From contig NC_068979.1 of assembly GCF_016808095.1 (NCBI RefSeq), positions 10,935,001 to 10,999,000 on the forward strand: a stretch of 64,000 nt of DNA. Reading direction: 5' to 3'. Made by a program: the position numbers and the translations under genes. Below, piece after piece: positions 43,009-54,600 of this stretch (position 1 is its first letter; every line of letters begins with the position of its first letter). The notes beneath the pieces were generated by a model. The model did not search any database. It was given only the letters and a program-made list of their open reading frames with translations, and had not been told where the DNA came from. This stretch comes from Vigna angularis (lineage: Eukaryota > Streptophyta > Magnoliopsida > Fabales > Fabaceae).

Positions 43009-46000
43009 TCATGGCAATAGTTCTAATTTTGGAATGTGCTTCATGTATTGCCAATCCTCTCCTGTTTCCATCTTCAGATGAGGACATCTGCATATGCTTA
43101 AATAAGACAAGTTGGTGAGCCGTTTAATGCTACTCGGCAGTGACCTCAACTCCTTACAGTATGCAATTCTTAATTGTTCAAGAGTAGTCATGTCTCCTAG
43201 CCAGTCCGGCAATGAAGTAAACGTGCATTCGTATATATATAAAACTCGTAGGGAGGGGACACGTTGTAAGCCATATGGTAATGTGCAGCAATAATTGATT
43301 GAAACCTCCCGCAGGGCAGTTAGTTGACTCATATTGCTTGGTAGAGCCACCAGCTCTGGACAATCGCTGATCATCAAACTCTCAAGACGAGCCAAATGTC
43401 GTACAACTTCAGACAACGATTTCAATTTCTTACAGTCAGAAATGATCAAAGATCGAAGAGAAGTTAGACCTTCCAGCACGTGTTCTGGAAAATACTCTAC
43501 ATCATACCATTCTGCAATGTATAGTTCCTGCAGTGCACCCAACCTCCTGAATTCGTCGGGTAATACCACCACTCCTTTAATGAATTCAATGCTTAAGGTC
43601 TTTAGACAAGCCATATTCTCCCCAACCCCTTCCATGAAAGAAGTCACTGCCTCAATTCCTATAGCATGAACTGTCTCAACACAAGGAAGACGTGGGACTT
43701 TAAAGTTCAACACACCATCAATTTTTAATTCGGAAAGACGAGGGACTATCTCTACTCCTTCATCCCTCAACAACCTCTCCAAATTTGGTAAATTATAAAC
43801 ACTCAGTTCCTTCAACGATGGAAATGCCTTCTCCTCCACGCCGTCATACGTCTCACCATCTATCCACTTCACATTTTTCATTTCACTCACGTTTAGCCTT
43901 TTCAAGTGTGCCAGTTTACCAAGTGGGAAAAGCTCCTCACAGTTGTCACAGTCGGAGAGTGTAACTTTCACCAAGTCTCTCAAAACTGCATTATTTCTCA
44001 TCCAACTCGATAAATGCCTTCCCTGATAACCATTCATTTCAAAACTCTTCAGAGTTGAAGGTGGTTCTAGGGCTTCCAGTACTCTCTCCACACTTACATT
44101 ACTACCTTTTGGATTAGCACTACCATCCCATGACAAGTGCAGGACATTCAAGTCCTTCTTACCAATCAAATTTGCTTGTTTAGCATCCCATTCATCGGAG
44201 ATGTTTTCAAGGCCTCTGATGCTCAGCGTGCCTCCTAGATTTAAGCTATGCAACTCTGCTAAGCCACACCCTGGCTTTGAACCCACCACGAAAATGCTTA
44301 GTGTTCTTAGATGCCTTAACTTGCCAATATTCGGAGGCATCTCTTGTATTGTATCCATGTCATCAATCACAATATGCCTCAGATCCTGTAATCGTGTCAA
44401 GTCCTTAGGCAACCCATGAAGTTCGGGGCAATGAAACAGTTTCAATATTTGCAGTTTCGGCAATTGACAAATTGAGTTATTTAAGCTTTCTTCCGAACTC
44501 CTACTAAATCTCAAACTCAAGTATCTCAAAAGTGTTAAATCCTTGAGTGGGGACAACAAAGAAGAGCTTGTTTGCAATGCTCGGAGACAGTGATTTGATG
44601 GCACCGGGCCAATACCACCAATATCAAGAAAAGTCTGCAGGGATTCAACCTTCTTCAAAGCAGTCGTCAATCTTTGCTTGAAAGCAGTCATATAACCAGA
44701 CACACCAGAATTGAGCAAGCTTGAATAGTGAACTCTAGTTGGAAATGGAGTCAATCTTCCTTTCACAATAACCACACATTCCTCACCCATAATAGACTGG
44801 GCAAGATCATGAAATAGATCATGGATATTGAAAGTTGTGATCATACCAAATTCATCATACTTAGCTTCTTGAAAAAATGATCGACTGTATAATTTTTTCC
44901 ACACTTTATTTCCAATATCCTCCACTTCTACATTTTCTTCACATTTAATAAATCCATTAGCCATCCAGAGATGAATAAGTTCTTCCTTGCCTATTTCAAA
45001 ATCTTTGGGGAAAATTGCACAAAAAGAAAAGCATCTCCGTAATGACAACTCCAAATTAAAATAGCTTAATTTCAAAGCACGTATGATAGAATTTTCCTCA
45101 CCTGTCGCAGAACTACTTTCCTCCCGTATATCCCAAATCTCACTTTCCTTTACATTTATCCATTGTCTTACCTCACTTTGGTCACGCAAGAGGCTTCCCA
45201 GTGTTTTTATGGCAAGCGGCAAACCAATGCAGTTTCTCACTATCTCTTTGCCAATTTCCACGAGCTCTTCCGTTTCTTCTCGGTTTGGTCCAAACGCATG
45301 GTGTTTGAACAATGACCAACTATCATCTCCTGACAATTCTTTCAAATGGTAGGCAGGATGCGTCTGCATGGTGGAAGCAACTTCCTCGAGTCGAGTAGTG
45401 ACCAAAATGGTAGCTCCTTTTGCTGCCCTTGCGCACTGCAACTTTCCCTTCAACTGTTTCCATTTCTCTGGGTCTTGATTCCACACATCATCAAGAACAA
45501 GTAAATACCTCATCCCATGCAACACTTCTTCAACCTTCTTCCGCATTGCTTCTAAGCTATTGAGATTGAAATTTTGTCCGGTGATGCATTCTATGATGGA
45601 TTGTAGTATTGTCTTGGTGTTGAAATCATCAGAAACACAAACCCAAATTGTCAAGTCAAAATGTTTGCATACCCTGTTATCATTGAAGACCTGCTTGGCA
45701 AGTGTTGTTTTGCCAAGTCCACCCATGCCCACTATGGGATAGATGGAGAGGTCTTCACTGTCTCTAACATCTTCCAAAAGAAACTTCAAAATTTGCTCTC
45801 GATCCTGGTCTCTGCCGTAGACTATAGGCTCTGTAATGTCAGAGCTAGTTTGGCGCCAATTATCATGGATTGTTTGGACCTCTGTGACACCGGGTACTAA
45901 ATTAAACATGCTCCTTTCTTCGTGAACGTCATGAAATCTTTGGGTGATGTCTTTCATCCTCTTGCCAATATTGAAACGAAAGAAAATGTCCTTAGGGTGG

Positions 46001-46296
46001 AGACGGGATAGGCATGAAGTATGTCCATCACCAAAATTCACTTTTGTGGAGTGAATAGAACATTCATCTAAGATATCATCAAGCACATATGCTGCATCTG
46101 TGAGTTTCTGCAGCCAATCTTTGACAGCATGACTTGTGATTTGTTTTCTCTCAGCATCTCTGAGGACAGCACGGATTGCAGTGAGATTGCTGGAAAGCTT
46201 TTGAGTGTGTTGGTCAACACCCCAAAACGTAGCAAGTTGGTCTTGGCCAAAAGATTGCAAGTTTTGAATTACAATTCCGAGCAAAGGCTCAGCCAT
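43009..46296 (-). CDS. CNL disease-resistance protein (RGA-type, coiled-coil NB-LRR), 1095 residues
   Basis: A single-exon gene for an intracellular immune receptor. The Rx-type coiled-coil domain (1-130) contains AYVLDDILDE (69-78, the EDVID-like site). The NB-ARC follows with P-loop GMGGLGKTT (190-198), kinase-2 LLVLDDVW (265-272), ILVTTR (297-302), GLPLA (358-362) and an MHD-position motif IHDLFHDLA (491-499). Leucine-rich repeats run from about 560 to the end, the last ones spaced regularly (LRSLIISDCKKL, LESLMISDCPEL, LEQLRIAYCKEL). CNLs bind ADP when resting and ATP when active, and trigger defence after sensing pathogen effectors; this comes from the family. It lies 0.9 kb downstream of a close paralogue in the same orientation. 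The frame is intact. Ile replaces Met in the MHD motif. Confidence 0.95.
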   Translation of the reverse strand: MAEPLLGIVIQNLQSFGQDQLATFWGVDQHTQKLSSNLTAIRAVLRDAERKQITSHAVKDWLQKLTDAAYVLDDILDECSIHSTKVNFGDGHTSCLSRLHPKDIFFRFNIGKRMKDITQRFHDVHEERSMFNLVPGVTEVQTIHDNWRQTSSDITEPIVYGRDQDREQILKFLLEDVRDSEDLSIYPIVGMGGLGKTTLAKQVFNDNRVCKHFDLTIWVCVSDDFNTKTILQSIIECITGQNFNLNSLEAMRKKVEEVLHGMRYLLVLDDVWNQDPEKWKQLKGKLQCARAAKGATILVTTRLEEVASTMQTHPAYHLKELSGDDSWSLFKHHAFGPNREETEELVEIGKEIVRNCIGLPLAIKTLGSLLRDQSEVRQWINVKESEIWDIREESSSATGEENSIIRALKLSYFNLELSLRRCFSFCAIFPKDFEIGKEELIHLWMANGFIKCEENVEVEDIGNKVWKKLYSRSFFQEAKYDEFGMITTFNIHDLFHDLAQSIMGEECVVIVKGRLTPFPTRVHYSSLLNSGVSGYMTAFKQRLTTALKKVESLQTFLDIGGIGPVPSNHCLRALQTSSSLLSPLKDLTLLRYLSLRFSRSSEESLNNSICQLPKLQILKLFHCPELHGLPKDLTRLQDLRHIVIDDMDTIQEMPPNIGKLRHLRTLSIFVVGSKPGCGLAELHSLNLGGTLSIRGLENISDEWDAKQANLIGKKDLNVLHLSWDGSANPKGSNVSVERVLEALEPPSTLKSFEMNGYQGRHLSSWMRNNAVLRDLVKVTLSDCDNCEELFPLGKLAHLKRLNVSEMKNVKWIDGETYDGVEEKAFPSLKELSVYNLPNLERLLRDEGVEIVPRLSELKIDGVLNFKVPRLPCVETVHAIGIEAVTSFMEGVGENMACLKTLSIEFIKGVVVLPDEFRRLGALQELYIAEWYDVEYFPEHVLEGLTSLRSLIISDCKKLKSLSEVVRHLARLESLMISDCPELVALPSNMSQLTALREVSINYCCTLPYGLQRVPSLRVLYIYECTFTSLPDWLGDMTTLEQLRIAYCKELRSLPSSIKRLTNLSYLSICRCPHLKMETGEDWQYMKHIPKLELLP

Positions 46297-47196
46297 TTAC
46301 AGAAAGGAGGGTTTTTGGGATGATTATGACTTTGGAGAAGGAAGTATGGAGAAGCAAAATTATCAATCTTCATTAACTACGCGTCATTTATTTGATTTGG
46401 CAATTGGTTGCCATGGCAATAAATATAGCGTATTGTTTTCTTACAAGGAGTGGTCCCCCTTTGCTTTTGTTGACAAGGAGTGTTCATACAAGGAGTCAAG
46501 TCAAACCAACCTTATAATTGCGTACCAACCATATAATTGACTTAATTAGTGGACATATTTTAACCGGAAAGATTAGAAGCTTTAGAATATTAACGAGGAA
46601 AACAATAGTTAGCTTTGCAATTATTTTCTTAGTAATGCTTCAATGTTTTCTTTCATTAAGAAATATTGCAATAATTAGAATGCTATACTTCAATTCTCTT
46701 AACTCTGTTTTGAAAAAAAAATCTTTTAACCTAAATAAATAACGCTTATCTGTAACAAATAATATAATATAATGAACTTTATTAAATAAATGTTGAACCA
46801 AACATACCCTTAATTTGTCACACCACCAAGGTTGTTCAAATGGCCAAGAAAATGCAGTTTTTGTCTAACTGCACCAAGTCAGTGTGTGGAAGTAGCAACA
46901 ATATTTGCCATATTGCACATGGTTTCCGTAGTTGCAATCCAATTTGAAATCCTTGCCTGTAAAATCTTTGGTACTCCTCAAATCATACATCAAATTCGCG
47001 CTCGCCCAAAACCAAAAACTTTTCAGCACAAGTAACAGTTTATGATCTATTCACGATCTGCTGCACTGGAATGAGTTGATATAAAGTAAACACACTACCT
47101 TACATATTTTCAAACTTGCTTACAGAACTATAATCCATAGATGGAGTGCTTTTGGCATGACAGCACAAGTCCAGGTATTCACCACTTGGACATGAC
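46297..47196. other. Spacer between the two CNL genes
   Basis: Holds the promoter and leader of the downstream CNL and the 3' flank of the upstream one, about 0.9 kb. No gene or transposon end is visible. I could not place a TATA box with confidence. Confidence 0.5.
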
Positions 47197-50100
47197 TCAT
47201 TCATACTCATCCATGTAGTCAAAATAAAATTTTTCTATTTTGGCAGGCGGTCTTGTAGCCTTGAAGCAGTTCCATGAGCAAGATGATCGCGGCCAACTTT
47301 CTACACTAAATGGTAAAGCCTCTGTCTCTTCGAATGCGAGGATGTATTCCAATTCTATATTTGGAATGTGAGCTATGAGTTGCAAATCATTTCCTGTTTC
47401 CCTTCTGTATCTCTCCATCAGCCAAGGACAATTGAAAATACTTAATTTAGACAAGTTGGTGAGGCGTTGAAAGCTATTTGGCAGTGACCTCAACTCCTCA
47501 CATCCCAATATCTCTAGTTTCTGTAGTGCACTCAGACTGCTCAGTTTGTCGGGCAGTACCTTCAAATCTTTCATGAATGCAATTCGCAAGCTCTTCAGGC
47601 ATGTCATATTCTCCGCAACCCCTTCCATGAAAGAAGTCGCTGCCTTAATTCCTCTAGCATCAAGCTCCTCAACACACGGAAGATGTGGGACTTCAAAGTT
47701 CAAGACACCATCAATTCTTAATTGGGAAAGACGAGGGACCATTTCTACTCCTTCATCCCTCAACAACCTCTCCAAATTTGGTAAATTCTCTACACTCAGT
47801 TTCTCCAACGATGGAAATGCCTTCTCCTCCACACCTTCTTCATACGACTCACCATCTATCCACTTCACATTTTTCATTCCACGCACGTCTATCTTTTTCA
47901 AGTGTGGTAGTTTTCCAAGTGGAGGAAGCTCCTCACAGTTCTTACAGTCCACGAGTATAACTTCCACCAAGTCTTTAAGAACTACAACACTTCTCATCCA
48001 ACTCGATAACTTTCTTCCCTGATATCCTTGCATCCCAAAACTCTTCAGAGTTGAGGGAGGTTCCAGGTCTTCCAGGACTCTCTCCACACTAACATTACTA
48101 CCTTGTGAGTTAGCTCTACCACCCCATGATAAGTATAGGCGATTCAACTCCTTCTTGCTCATCAAATTTGCTTCTTTAGCCTCCCATTCATTGCTCACAT
48201 TCTCAAGGCCTCTGATATGCAGTTTTCCAACCAGACTTAAGCCATGTAACTCTGCCAACCCATACTCCAGTTTTGAACCCACGACGAACGTGTTCAATGT
48301 TCTTAGATGCCTTAACTTGCCAATATTCCGAGGCATCTCTGCTATTGAAGGACATTTATTAATCACAAGATGCCTAAGATCCTGTAATTGTGTCATGTTT
48401 TCTGGAAAAAAATTATGCAACCCTCCACAATATTCGAGTTTCAGTATTTGCAATTTCTGCAACCCACAAATAGAATTATGCAATACTGAACACATGTCCA
48501 AACTCAAATATCTCAAATGTGATAAATTATTCAGTGGGGAGAAAAGAGAAGATCTTATGTGTAATGCTCGGAGACAATGATTTGATGGCAACAAACCAAT
48601 ATTTACACAATGCAATCCTTGACCAAAATCAATTACAGTTCGAAATGATTCAACTTTCTTGAAGGCATCCATATCGACAAAATAATTAGAATTTAACAAT
48701 CGTAAATAGTGAACTCTATTTGGCAATCGAGTCAACTTTCTTTCCCCGTAAATCACACATTCTTCGCCCATAATAGACTGAGCAAGATCATGGAAGAGAT
48801 CGTGAATCTTGAAAGTTTTAATCATACCAATCCTATTGGCCTTTGCTTCTTGAAAGAATGATCTATCGTATAATCTTTTCCACACTTTATTACCAACATC
48901 CTCCACCTCTACATTCCCTTCCTGTTTAATAAATCCATTTGCCATCCAAAGATGAATGAGTTCTTCTTTATCAATTTCAAAATCTTTAGGGAAAATTGCA
49001 CAGAAAGAAAAGCATCTCCGCAATGACCATTCCAAATTAAAATAGCTTAATTTCAAGGCACGCATGATAGAATTTTCGTCACTTATCAGAGAACTACTTA
49101 CCTCCCGTATATTCCAAATCTCACTTTCCTTTATATTCTGCCACTGCTTTAATTCACTTACATCACGCAAACAGCTTCCCAGTGTTTTGATTGCAAGTGG
49201 CGAACCAACGCATTTCCTTACTATTTCTTTACCAATTGCCACAAGTTCTTCCCTTTTTTCTCTGTTTAGTCCAAACGCATGGTGTTTGAACAATGACCAA
49301 CTGTCGTCTTCTGACAATGCTGTCAAACTGTAAGCAGGATGCGTCCCCATGATGGAGGCAACTTCCTGAAGTCGAGTGGTGACCAAAATCGTAGCTCCTT
49401 TTGCTCCCTTCGCCCACTCCAACATCCCCTTCAACTCCTTCCACTTCTCTCGGTCTTCATTCCACACATCATCAAGAAAAAGTAAATACCTCTTGCTTTG
49501 CAATGCTTCTTCAACCCTTTTTCGCCTTGCTTCTAAATTACCGAGGTTGGGATTTTGACCAATGCTACATTCTATAATGGATTGCAGTATTCTCTTCACA
49601 TTGAAATCATCCGAAACGCAGATCCAAATTCTCAAGTCAAAATGTTTACTTATCTCGTGATCATTGAAGACCCGCTTGGCAAGAGTTGTTTTGCCAAGTC
49701 CACCCATACCAACTATGGGATAGATGCTGAGTTCTTCACTGTTACTAGCATCTTCCAACAGAAACTTTACAATTTTCTCTCGATCCTTGTCTCTGCCACA
49801 GAATATTGGTTCGGTAATCACTGAGCTAGTTTGACGCCAATCATCATCATCATCATTCACTGCTTGCTTCTCCGTGACGCCCACACGCAATTCAAATGTG
49901 AGCCTTTCTTCATGAATGTCATGAAACCTTTGAGTGATGTCTTTCATCCTCTTCCCAATACGAAAGCGAAAGATAATGTCCTTAGGATGGAGATGGGATA
50001 GGCGTGAAGTATGACCATCAACAGAGTGCAGTGTTTTGGATTGAACTGAACACTCATCCAAGATATCATCAAGCACGTATGCTGCATCTGTGAGTTTCTG

Positions 50101-50286
50101 CAGCCAATCCTTCACAGCATGACTTGTTATTTGCTTTCTCTCAGCATCTCTGAGGACAGCACGGATTGTGGTGAGGTTGCTGGAAAGTTTATGAGCATGT
50201 TGATCAACACCCCAATAAGTTGCAAGTTGGTCTTGAAGAAAAGATCCCAAATTTTCAAGCACAATTCCTAGCAAAGCTTCTGCCAT
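47197..50286 (-). CDS. CNL disease-resistance protein, tandem paralogue, 1029 residues
   Basis: A single-exon gene, very similar to its neighbour in the first 500 residues. The coiled coil contains AYVLDDILDE (69-78); an Asp run (145-149) follows the coiled coil. P-loop GMGGLGKTT is at 193-201, kinase-2 LLFLDDVW at 268-275, ILVTTR at 300-305 and IHDLFHDLA at 494-502. At the GLPLA site it reads GSPLA (361-365). The LRR part is shorter: after LPDKLSSLSALQKLEI it goes directly to the final repeat LRSLPNSFQRLTNLSKLSI, skipping several repeats present in the other gene. It ends in a non-LRR tail of about 45 residues with no counterpart. The frame is intact, so it is probably functional or a recent variant. 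Confidence 0.93.
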   Translation of the reverse strand: MAEALLGIVLENLGSFLQDQLATYWGVDQHAHKLSSNLTTIRAVLRDAERKQITSHAVKDWLQKLTDAAYVLDDILDECSVQSKTLHSVDGHTSRLSHLHPKDIIFRFRIGKRMKDITQRFHDIHEERLTFELRVGVTEKQAVNDDDDDWRQTSSVITEPIFCGRDKDREKIVKFLLEDASNSEELSIYPIVGMGGLGKTTLAKRVFNDHEISKHFDLRIWICVSDDFNVKRILQSIIECSIGQNPNLGNLEARRKRVEEALQSKRYLLFLDDVWNEDREKWKELKGMLEWAKGAKGATILVTTRLQEVASIMGTHPAYSLTALSEDDSWSLFKHHAFGLNREKREELVAIGKEIVRKCVGSPLAIKTLGSCLRDVSELKQWQNIKESEIWNIREVSSSLISDENSIMRALKLSYFNLEWSLRRCFSFCAIFPKDFEIDKEELIHLWMANGFIKQEGNVEVEDVGNKVWKRLYDRSFFQEAKANRIGMIKTFKIHDLFHDLAQSIMGEECVIYGERKLTRLPNRVHYLRLLNSNYFVDMDAFKKVESFRTVIDFGQGLHCVNIGLLPSNHCLRALHIRSSLFSPLNNLSHLRYLSLDMCSVLHNSICGLQKLQILKLEYCGGLHNFFPENMTQLQDLRHLVINKCPSIAEMPRNIGKLRHLRTLNTFVVGSKLEYGLAELHGLSLVGKLHIRGLENVSNEWEAKEANLMSKKELNRLYLSWGGRANSQGSNVSVERVLEDLEPPSTLKSFGMQGYQGRKLSSWMRSVVVLKDLVEVILVDCKNCEELPPLGKLPHLKKIDVRGMKNVKWIDGESYEEGVEEKAFPSLEKLSVENLPNLERLLRDEGVEMVPRLSQLRIDGVLNFEVPHLPCVEELDARGIKAATSFMEGVAENMTCLKSLRIAFMKDLKVLPDKLSSLSALQKLEILGCEELRSLPNSFQRLTNLSKLSIFNCPWLMERYRRETGNDLQLIAHIPNIELEYILAFEETEALPFSVESWPRSSCSWNCFKATRPPAKIEKFYFDYMDEYE

Positions 50287-50979
50287 TGGGATTGAAGGAA
50301 AGGTTGAAGAGAGGTGGATAGGAGTGAAGAAGAATTAGTATCTTCTGAAATATTTGTTGTGAACAGATTGAATAATTGAGAAGATGAGAGGAATCTAATG
50401 ACACAAAAGGACATAAATAAATGACTTTTGTTTGACAGCTTTAAATGAATGATTGAGATTCTACAGAGTTCTGTCATGCTTGTAGAGCCTCTTTCTCACT
50501 AACATATAAATCGATACGTCCCACTTAAATAAAACAAAAAAATAACATAAATTTATATACATTTAAATATCTCTTTTTTGAATGGTATTAAAAGCTAGAG
50601 TATACTTCAAAGAACTTAGGAAGAGAAGAAACAAGTTGAGTGAGAATGCAAATAATGTTGTCTCTTTTAATTAGAGTTGCTATTTTTTATTTCTTTTAAT
50701 TTTCTCTGTAAAGCACGAAAATATATGACTAAAAGTAACTACATTTTTTAAAATTTATTTTCTTAAGAAAAATAAATAAATAAATATAATGTAAAAGATA
50801 ATAATTTCTTTCTATCATGAAAGACAATAAAAAAAATTAAATAAACAAATATTTTATCAAGAACGAGAAAAAGTATTTCTATAATACTAAACACAAATAT
50901 GGTAATTTATAAGTGAATAAAAGGATATTTAAACTTTTCTTACACACAAACTGAATAGTGCTAATTATGACTTAGTGAT
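50287..50979. other. Upstream region of CNL 2
   Basis: The leader and promoter of the minus-strand CNL lie here. A segment near 50425-50500 (TTTAAATGAATGATTGAGAT and GAGCCTCTTTCTC) recurs near 61210-61280. No gene. Confidence 0.5.
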
Positions 50980-53441
50980 TGTGGGAACACATTAAAAACG
51001 CACTCAAAAACACTTTAAACGGACGCCATGTGTCAAGCGAAGAGGATTCGGAAATCAGATAGTGGAAGGCAGGTGTCGGCAGATGAGCGGACGTTCGTTT
51101 GACGTGAGAAGCAAAACTGATTTTTCAGAAAATTTACGTCACACTCTCTGCATGCACCTTCTTTTCTAAACTCTGAAATTCTCATTTTTCTCCTACTTCT
51201 CACTAAAAGCTCTCCCTTCTCTCTACAAAATCTCACCCTTTCTCTTCTCCGATCATCATTCAGGCACCATAGAAGCACTTCCGGCTTCCAGAGCTTCAGT
51301 TTGAACCGATCGGTTTCGAGTTCTGAACTGGTAAGTTCTTCTTGTCTTTAGACGTTCGTTTTCTAGCACATGCAAACCAAGTTCTAGTTGCATGAGTTCA
51401 TCTTGTCTAAGCCATTGTTGGTTTTTTGTATAGTTTAGTTTTGGATTGAGCGCTGAGGGTAGAAGGAATTTTAGTAGGGCGAATCTTAATTCTGCTTCTA
51501 GGAACGTTCGTTCACGCTCAGAGGTAAGGGAAGCTTATTAATTTAATTTGTATGATTATGTGTACTGCATGAACGTTCGTTGAATTGATTGAATTAATAT
51601 GATATATGATGGTTGATATGTTTGGATTGTATGAAGTATGAAAAATTGATTATAATATGAATGTATAAAGTTATGAAATTATATGTTAAGAAATGAGTTT
51701 GAATATAAATGATTCTGGTATGAAATCTCCCCTATGATAGTGTACGTTTGTCACTGAACGATCATTGACCGTTCGATATTTCTAGTAAACTTGGTTAGAA
51801 TTGGATTCTTTCATTTGGGAAGAATCTTAGTTGAGGACGAGCGTCTTCATTTCGAAATACTGTGCAAGAGCGTTCGGCCAAGCATAGTTGGTTCTTCGTG
51901 TTCGGTTATAAACTTAAGTATGTATATGTGTAATTGTATATTTTCGTTTATTCTTAAACACTAATCAAAAAAGTATCCATTATAATTATCAAGCCTCTTC
52001 TCTATAAGTTTAGTAGTACTTGGTCTTATACCAAGTGTTCGTACTAAGCAAGTGTTTGGTCTTACACCAGACACTCGTTCTAGTTCCTTAAGCTAACTTC
52101 ATAATAAGAGCGTTCGTTCAAGCCCAATAGGGTTCACTCACTATAGTGTTCAGTCTTTGACTGACATTCTGATTGTTATTGGTGTTTAGCTCCTTCAAAG
52201 GCTAAGTATATTTATTTACGTTCGGTTTATTCACCGGATCTAGTTAAATACCCTTATTTAATGTCCCCTAGTGTATGTCTAAATTGGTTCCAGCCTAGAG
52301 TTTTCGTACTCGGCCTAGGCGTGCTGGTGTTCGGTCTAACTCGTGAGTTAGTTCATCCAATTGGCTCACTTAGTATATAAACGTTTGGTGCTAGTCGTCT
52401 TCGAGAATTATTATGTTAATCGTTTCCTTTCTTAAACCAATGATCCTCTCTCGCTCTCGATTTTGATCCGCTTGGTACTGGAGACCTTTGGTCTCACTTC
52501 AAGCGTTCGGTTTTGTTCAGAATCGAAGTTAACGTTCGACATTCGGTGTCTTCAGAGAAGTGTATTCGAATTGATCTCATTGAGGTCTTATTAATGAAAG
52601 ATGATGAAATATGTTATGAACGAAATGAATTGGATTATGAACGAGCGTTCCGGGGAGGAATGACTCATGTATGAATATTGAGATTGGTAAAGTATGAATG
52701 TGGGCATGCTAAGTTGGCAGTTCATCCTGATGTTCCGTGAGTACTCATTCTCACGTAGAGGAGGGTAGGTCATGTGTGGGAATGACAGGAGGTCCTAGTC
52801 CTTATGGTTAATTTGGAAAGATAGGACTAACCTCGGGTGGCAGCTGTTGAGGGTATCCCAGTTACTACATCACCCGGGTGCACAAACGTTGTAGCTACAC
52901 AAATTTCATACAGTCCGGATAGTCAGTCTAAGTATTAGGCTTTGCATGAAACGTATGATGAAATTTATCTTGTGTGTTTGATTGTGTGAAATATATGTTT
53001 ATACTTGAATTAAATTACATAAGCTTACCCTTTGTTTCTTGTCTTGTCTGTTTTGTATGTTCGTCTTTGTCATTGCAATGATCATCCATGTGGATGTGAG
53101 CAGAAGGGGACGAGCTGTTGGAAGAGGCGCTGGAGGAAGAAAACCTAGTCAAGGTAGAAGTGAAGACCGAATTGTAGGACGTTCGGTTAATAGTTTAGTT
53201 TTGTTGTAAGGTGGTCGTTTGATCTCCTTTCCCCTTTGATTTTGATTGACCGTTCGATATAGGTTTTTGTAAACCGTTCGGTCAGAAGTGTATCCTGTAC
53301 AACTTTATTTTCTCGTACTGCTTTGTAAGGCCGTTTGGCCATAACCGCACACTCTCTTTTAGTATAAGAATGATCTTCTAAGTTATTATTGAATGTAATT
53401 ATTCTACTATATAGTTTAAATTGTATTTTTAGGATGTTATA
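50980..53441 (+). mobile_element. Solo LTR, 2462 bp (family L, copy 1)
   Basis: Starts TGTGGGAACACATTAAAAACGC and ends GGATGTTATA (CA changed to TA). A perfect 5-bp duplication GTGAT (50975-50979 and 53442-53446) flanks it. A diverged copy lies at 61536-63982 in the same direction, sharing for example ATGATCATCC and CACCCGGGTGCAC. It is rich in CGTTCGGT words. The size suggests a Ty3/Gypsy chromovirus; the lineage is not proven. Donor-like CTGGTAAGTTC after the CT-rich stretch (about 51330) suggests a transcript leader; strand is inferred from this. Confidence 0.82.
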
Positions 53442-53446
53442 GTGAT

Positions 53447-53771
53447 TATTGACTCAGTTCTAATAAAAATAAAAGTAAAGAAAATAATTACTATAAAAGA
53501 ATTAGAACCAAACTTTTTTAAAAAAATAAAATCATCGTAACTTTAATTAATTTTAATGTGTTAAATAACCACTTTCAATTTCCTAAACAATAAAATATAA
53601 AAGAAACCAATATATTCAAATCCTCCGGAAAAAAAGTATACATATATCCGTGACTTATATACTGGTGAACATAAGGACCCATAATTTTGATATTAAATTA
53701 AGTTATATAAATATATAATTTATTGTCTATTTATTTTTTAATAAGTTATTTTTAATTAAAAAAATAAAAGA

Positions 53772-53803
<32 letters not shown>

Positions 53804-54600
53804 GTGTGTTAATTTTTGTGAGGAATCTTTTATAAAATTTATTATTTTTGTAAGGAAAATCTTTTATGGCGTTTATAATTTTTGTAAGGAAAATCCGTCC
53901 TTTATGCAATTTATTATTTTATTAAAGTAGTGAGGGAAATTTGTCGAAGAAAGTTGTAAGTCTTTATCGAAAAGAAAAATGTTTAGTTCAAATACTTCAA
54001 AAGGGAAGAAAGTTATTTATGAAATTTATTAGCAATTTTTGTATGGAGTTTGTACTTTTTGTAAGAGAAGTTTGTCTTTTATTAAATTTATTATTTTAAT
54101 TAAAGTTGTAAGAAAAATTTTGTAACATTTGATAGTGTAAGAACACGGGATAAAAGTTACATAAATGATAATCAACAGGTGAGACAAACAAAGAACTCCT
54201 ATATTAGAGTCATTCACAAATAATGCATTAAGTATAGGAAGTTATATGTACACACTTACGAAGGCTAGAATTTTCAGAAGATAAAAAGATTTATTTGAGA
54301 GAACAAATCCTAACTAAATTGTTGTTTGATGAATCATTATTTTCTACACTTCACTTAGTTTATTTTGCTAGAATTAATTAGGGAATTGTGCATAATTGTC
54401 CAGTATTTTTCCATTTTACTGAATTGAGCTTAATCCGATCAGAAATTCTTATTTTAGTTAATTTGAATTATCTGAGACTAATTATTTATATTATTGAGTG
54501 TAGGGAAAATTCTGTAAATATGTTAGGACATTTGGAAGAAAATTCATTATTGGCAAAACATGAAAAGGATCTACGTTTCCACGACATTCAAAGTGCAGCC
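53447..54600. other. AT-rich intergenic DNA
   Basis: Contains a short (TA)n run at about 53772-53792 and near-tandem AT-rich segments with TTTATTATTTT and TTTGTAAGGAAAAT words (about 53815-54130). No gene. Confidence 0.5.
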
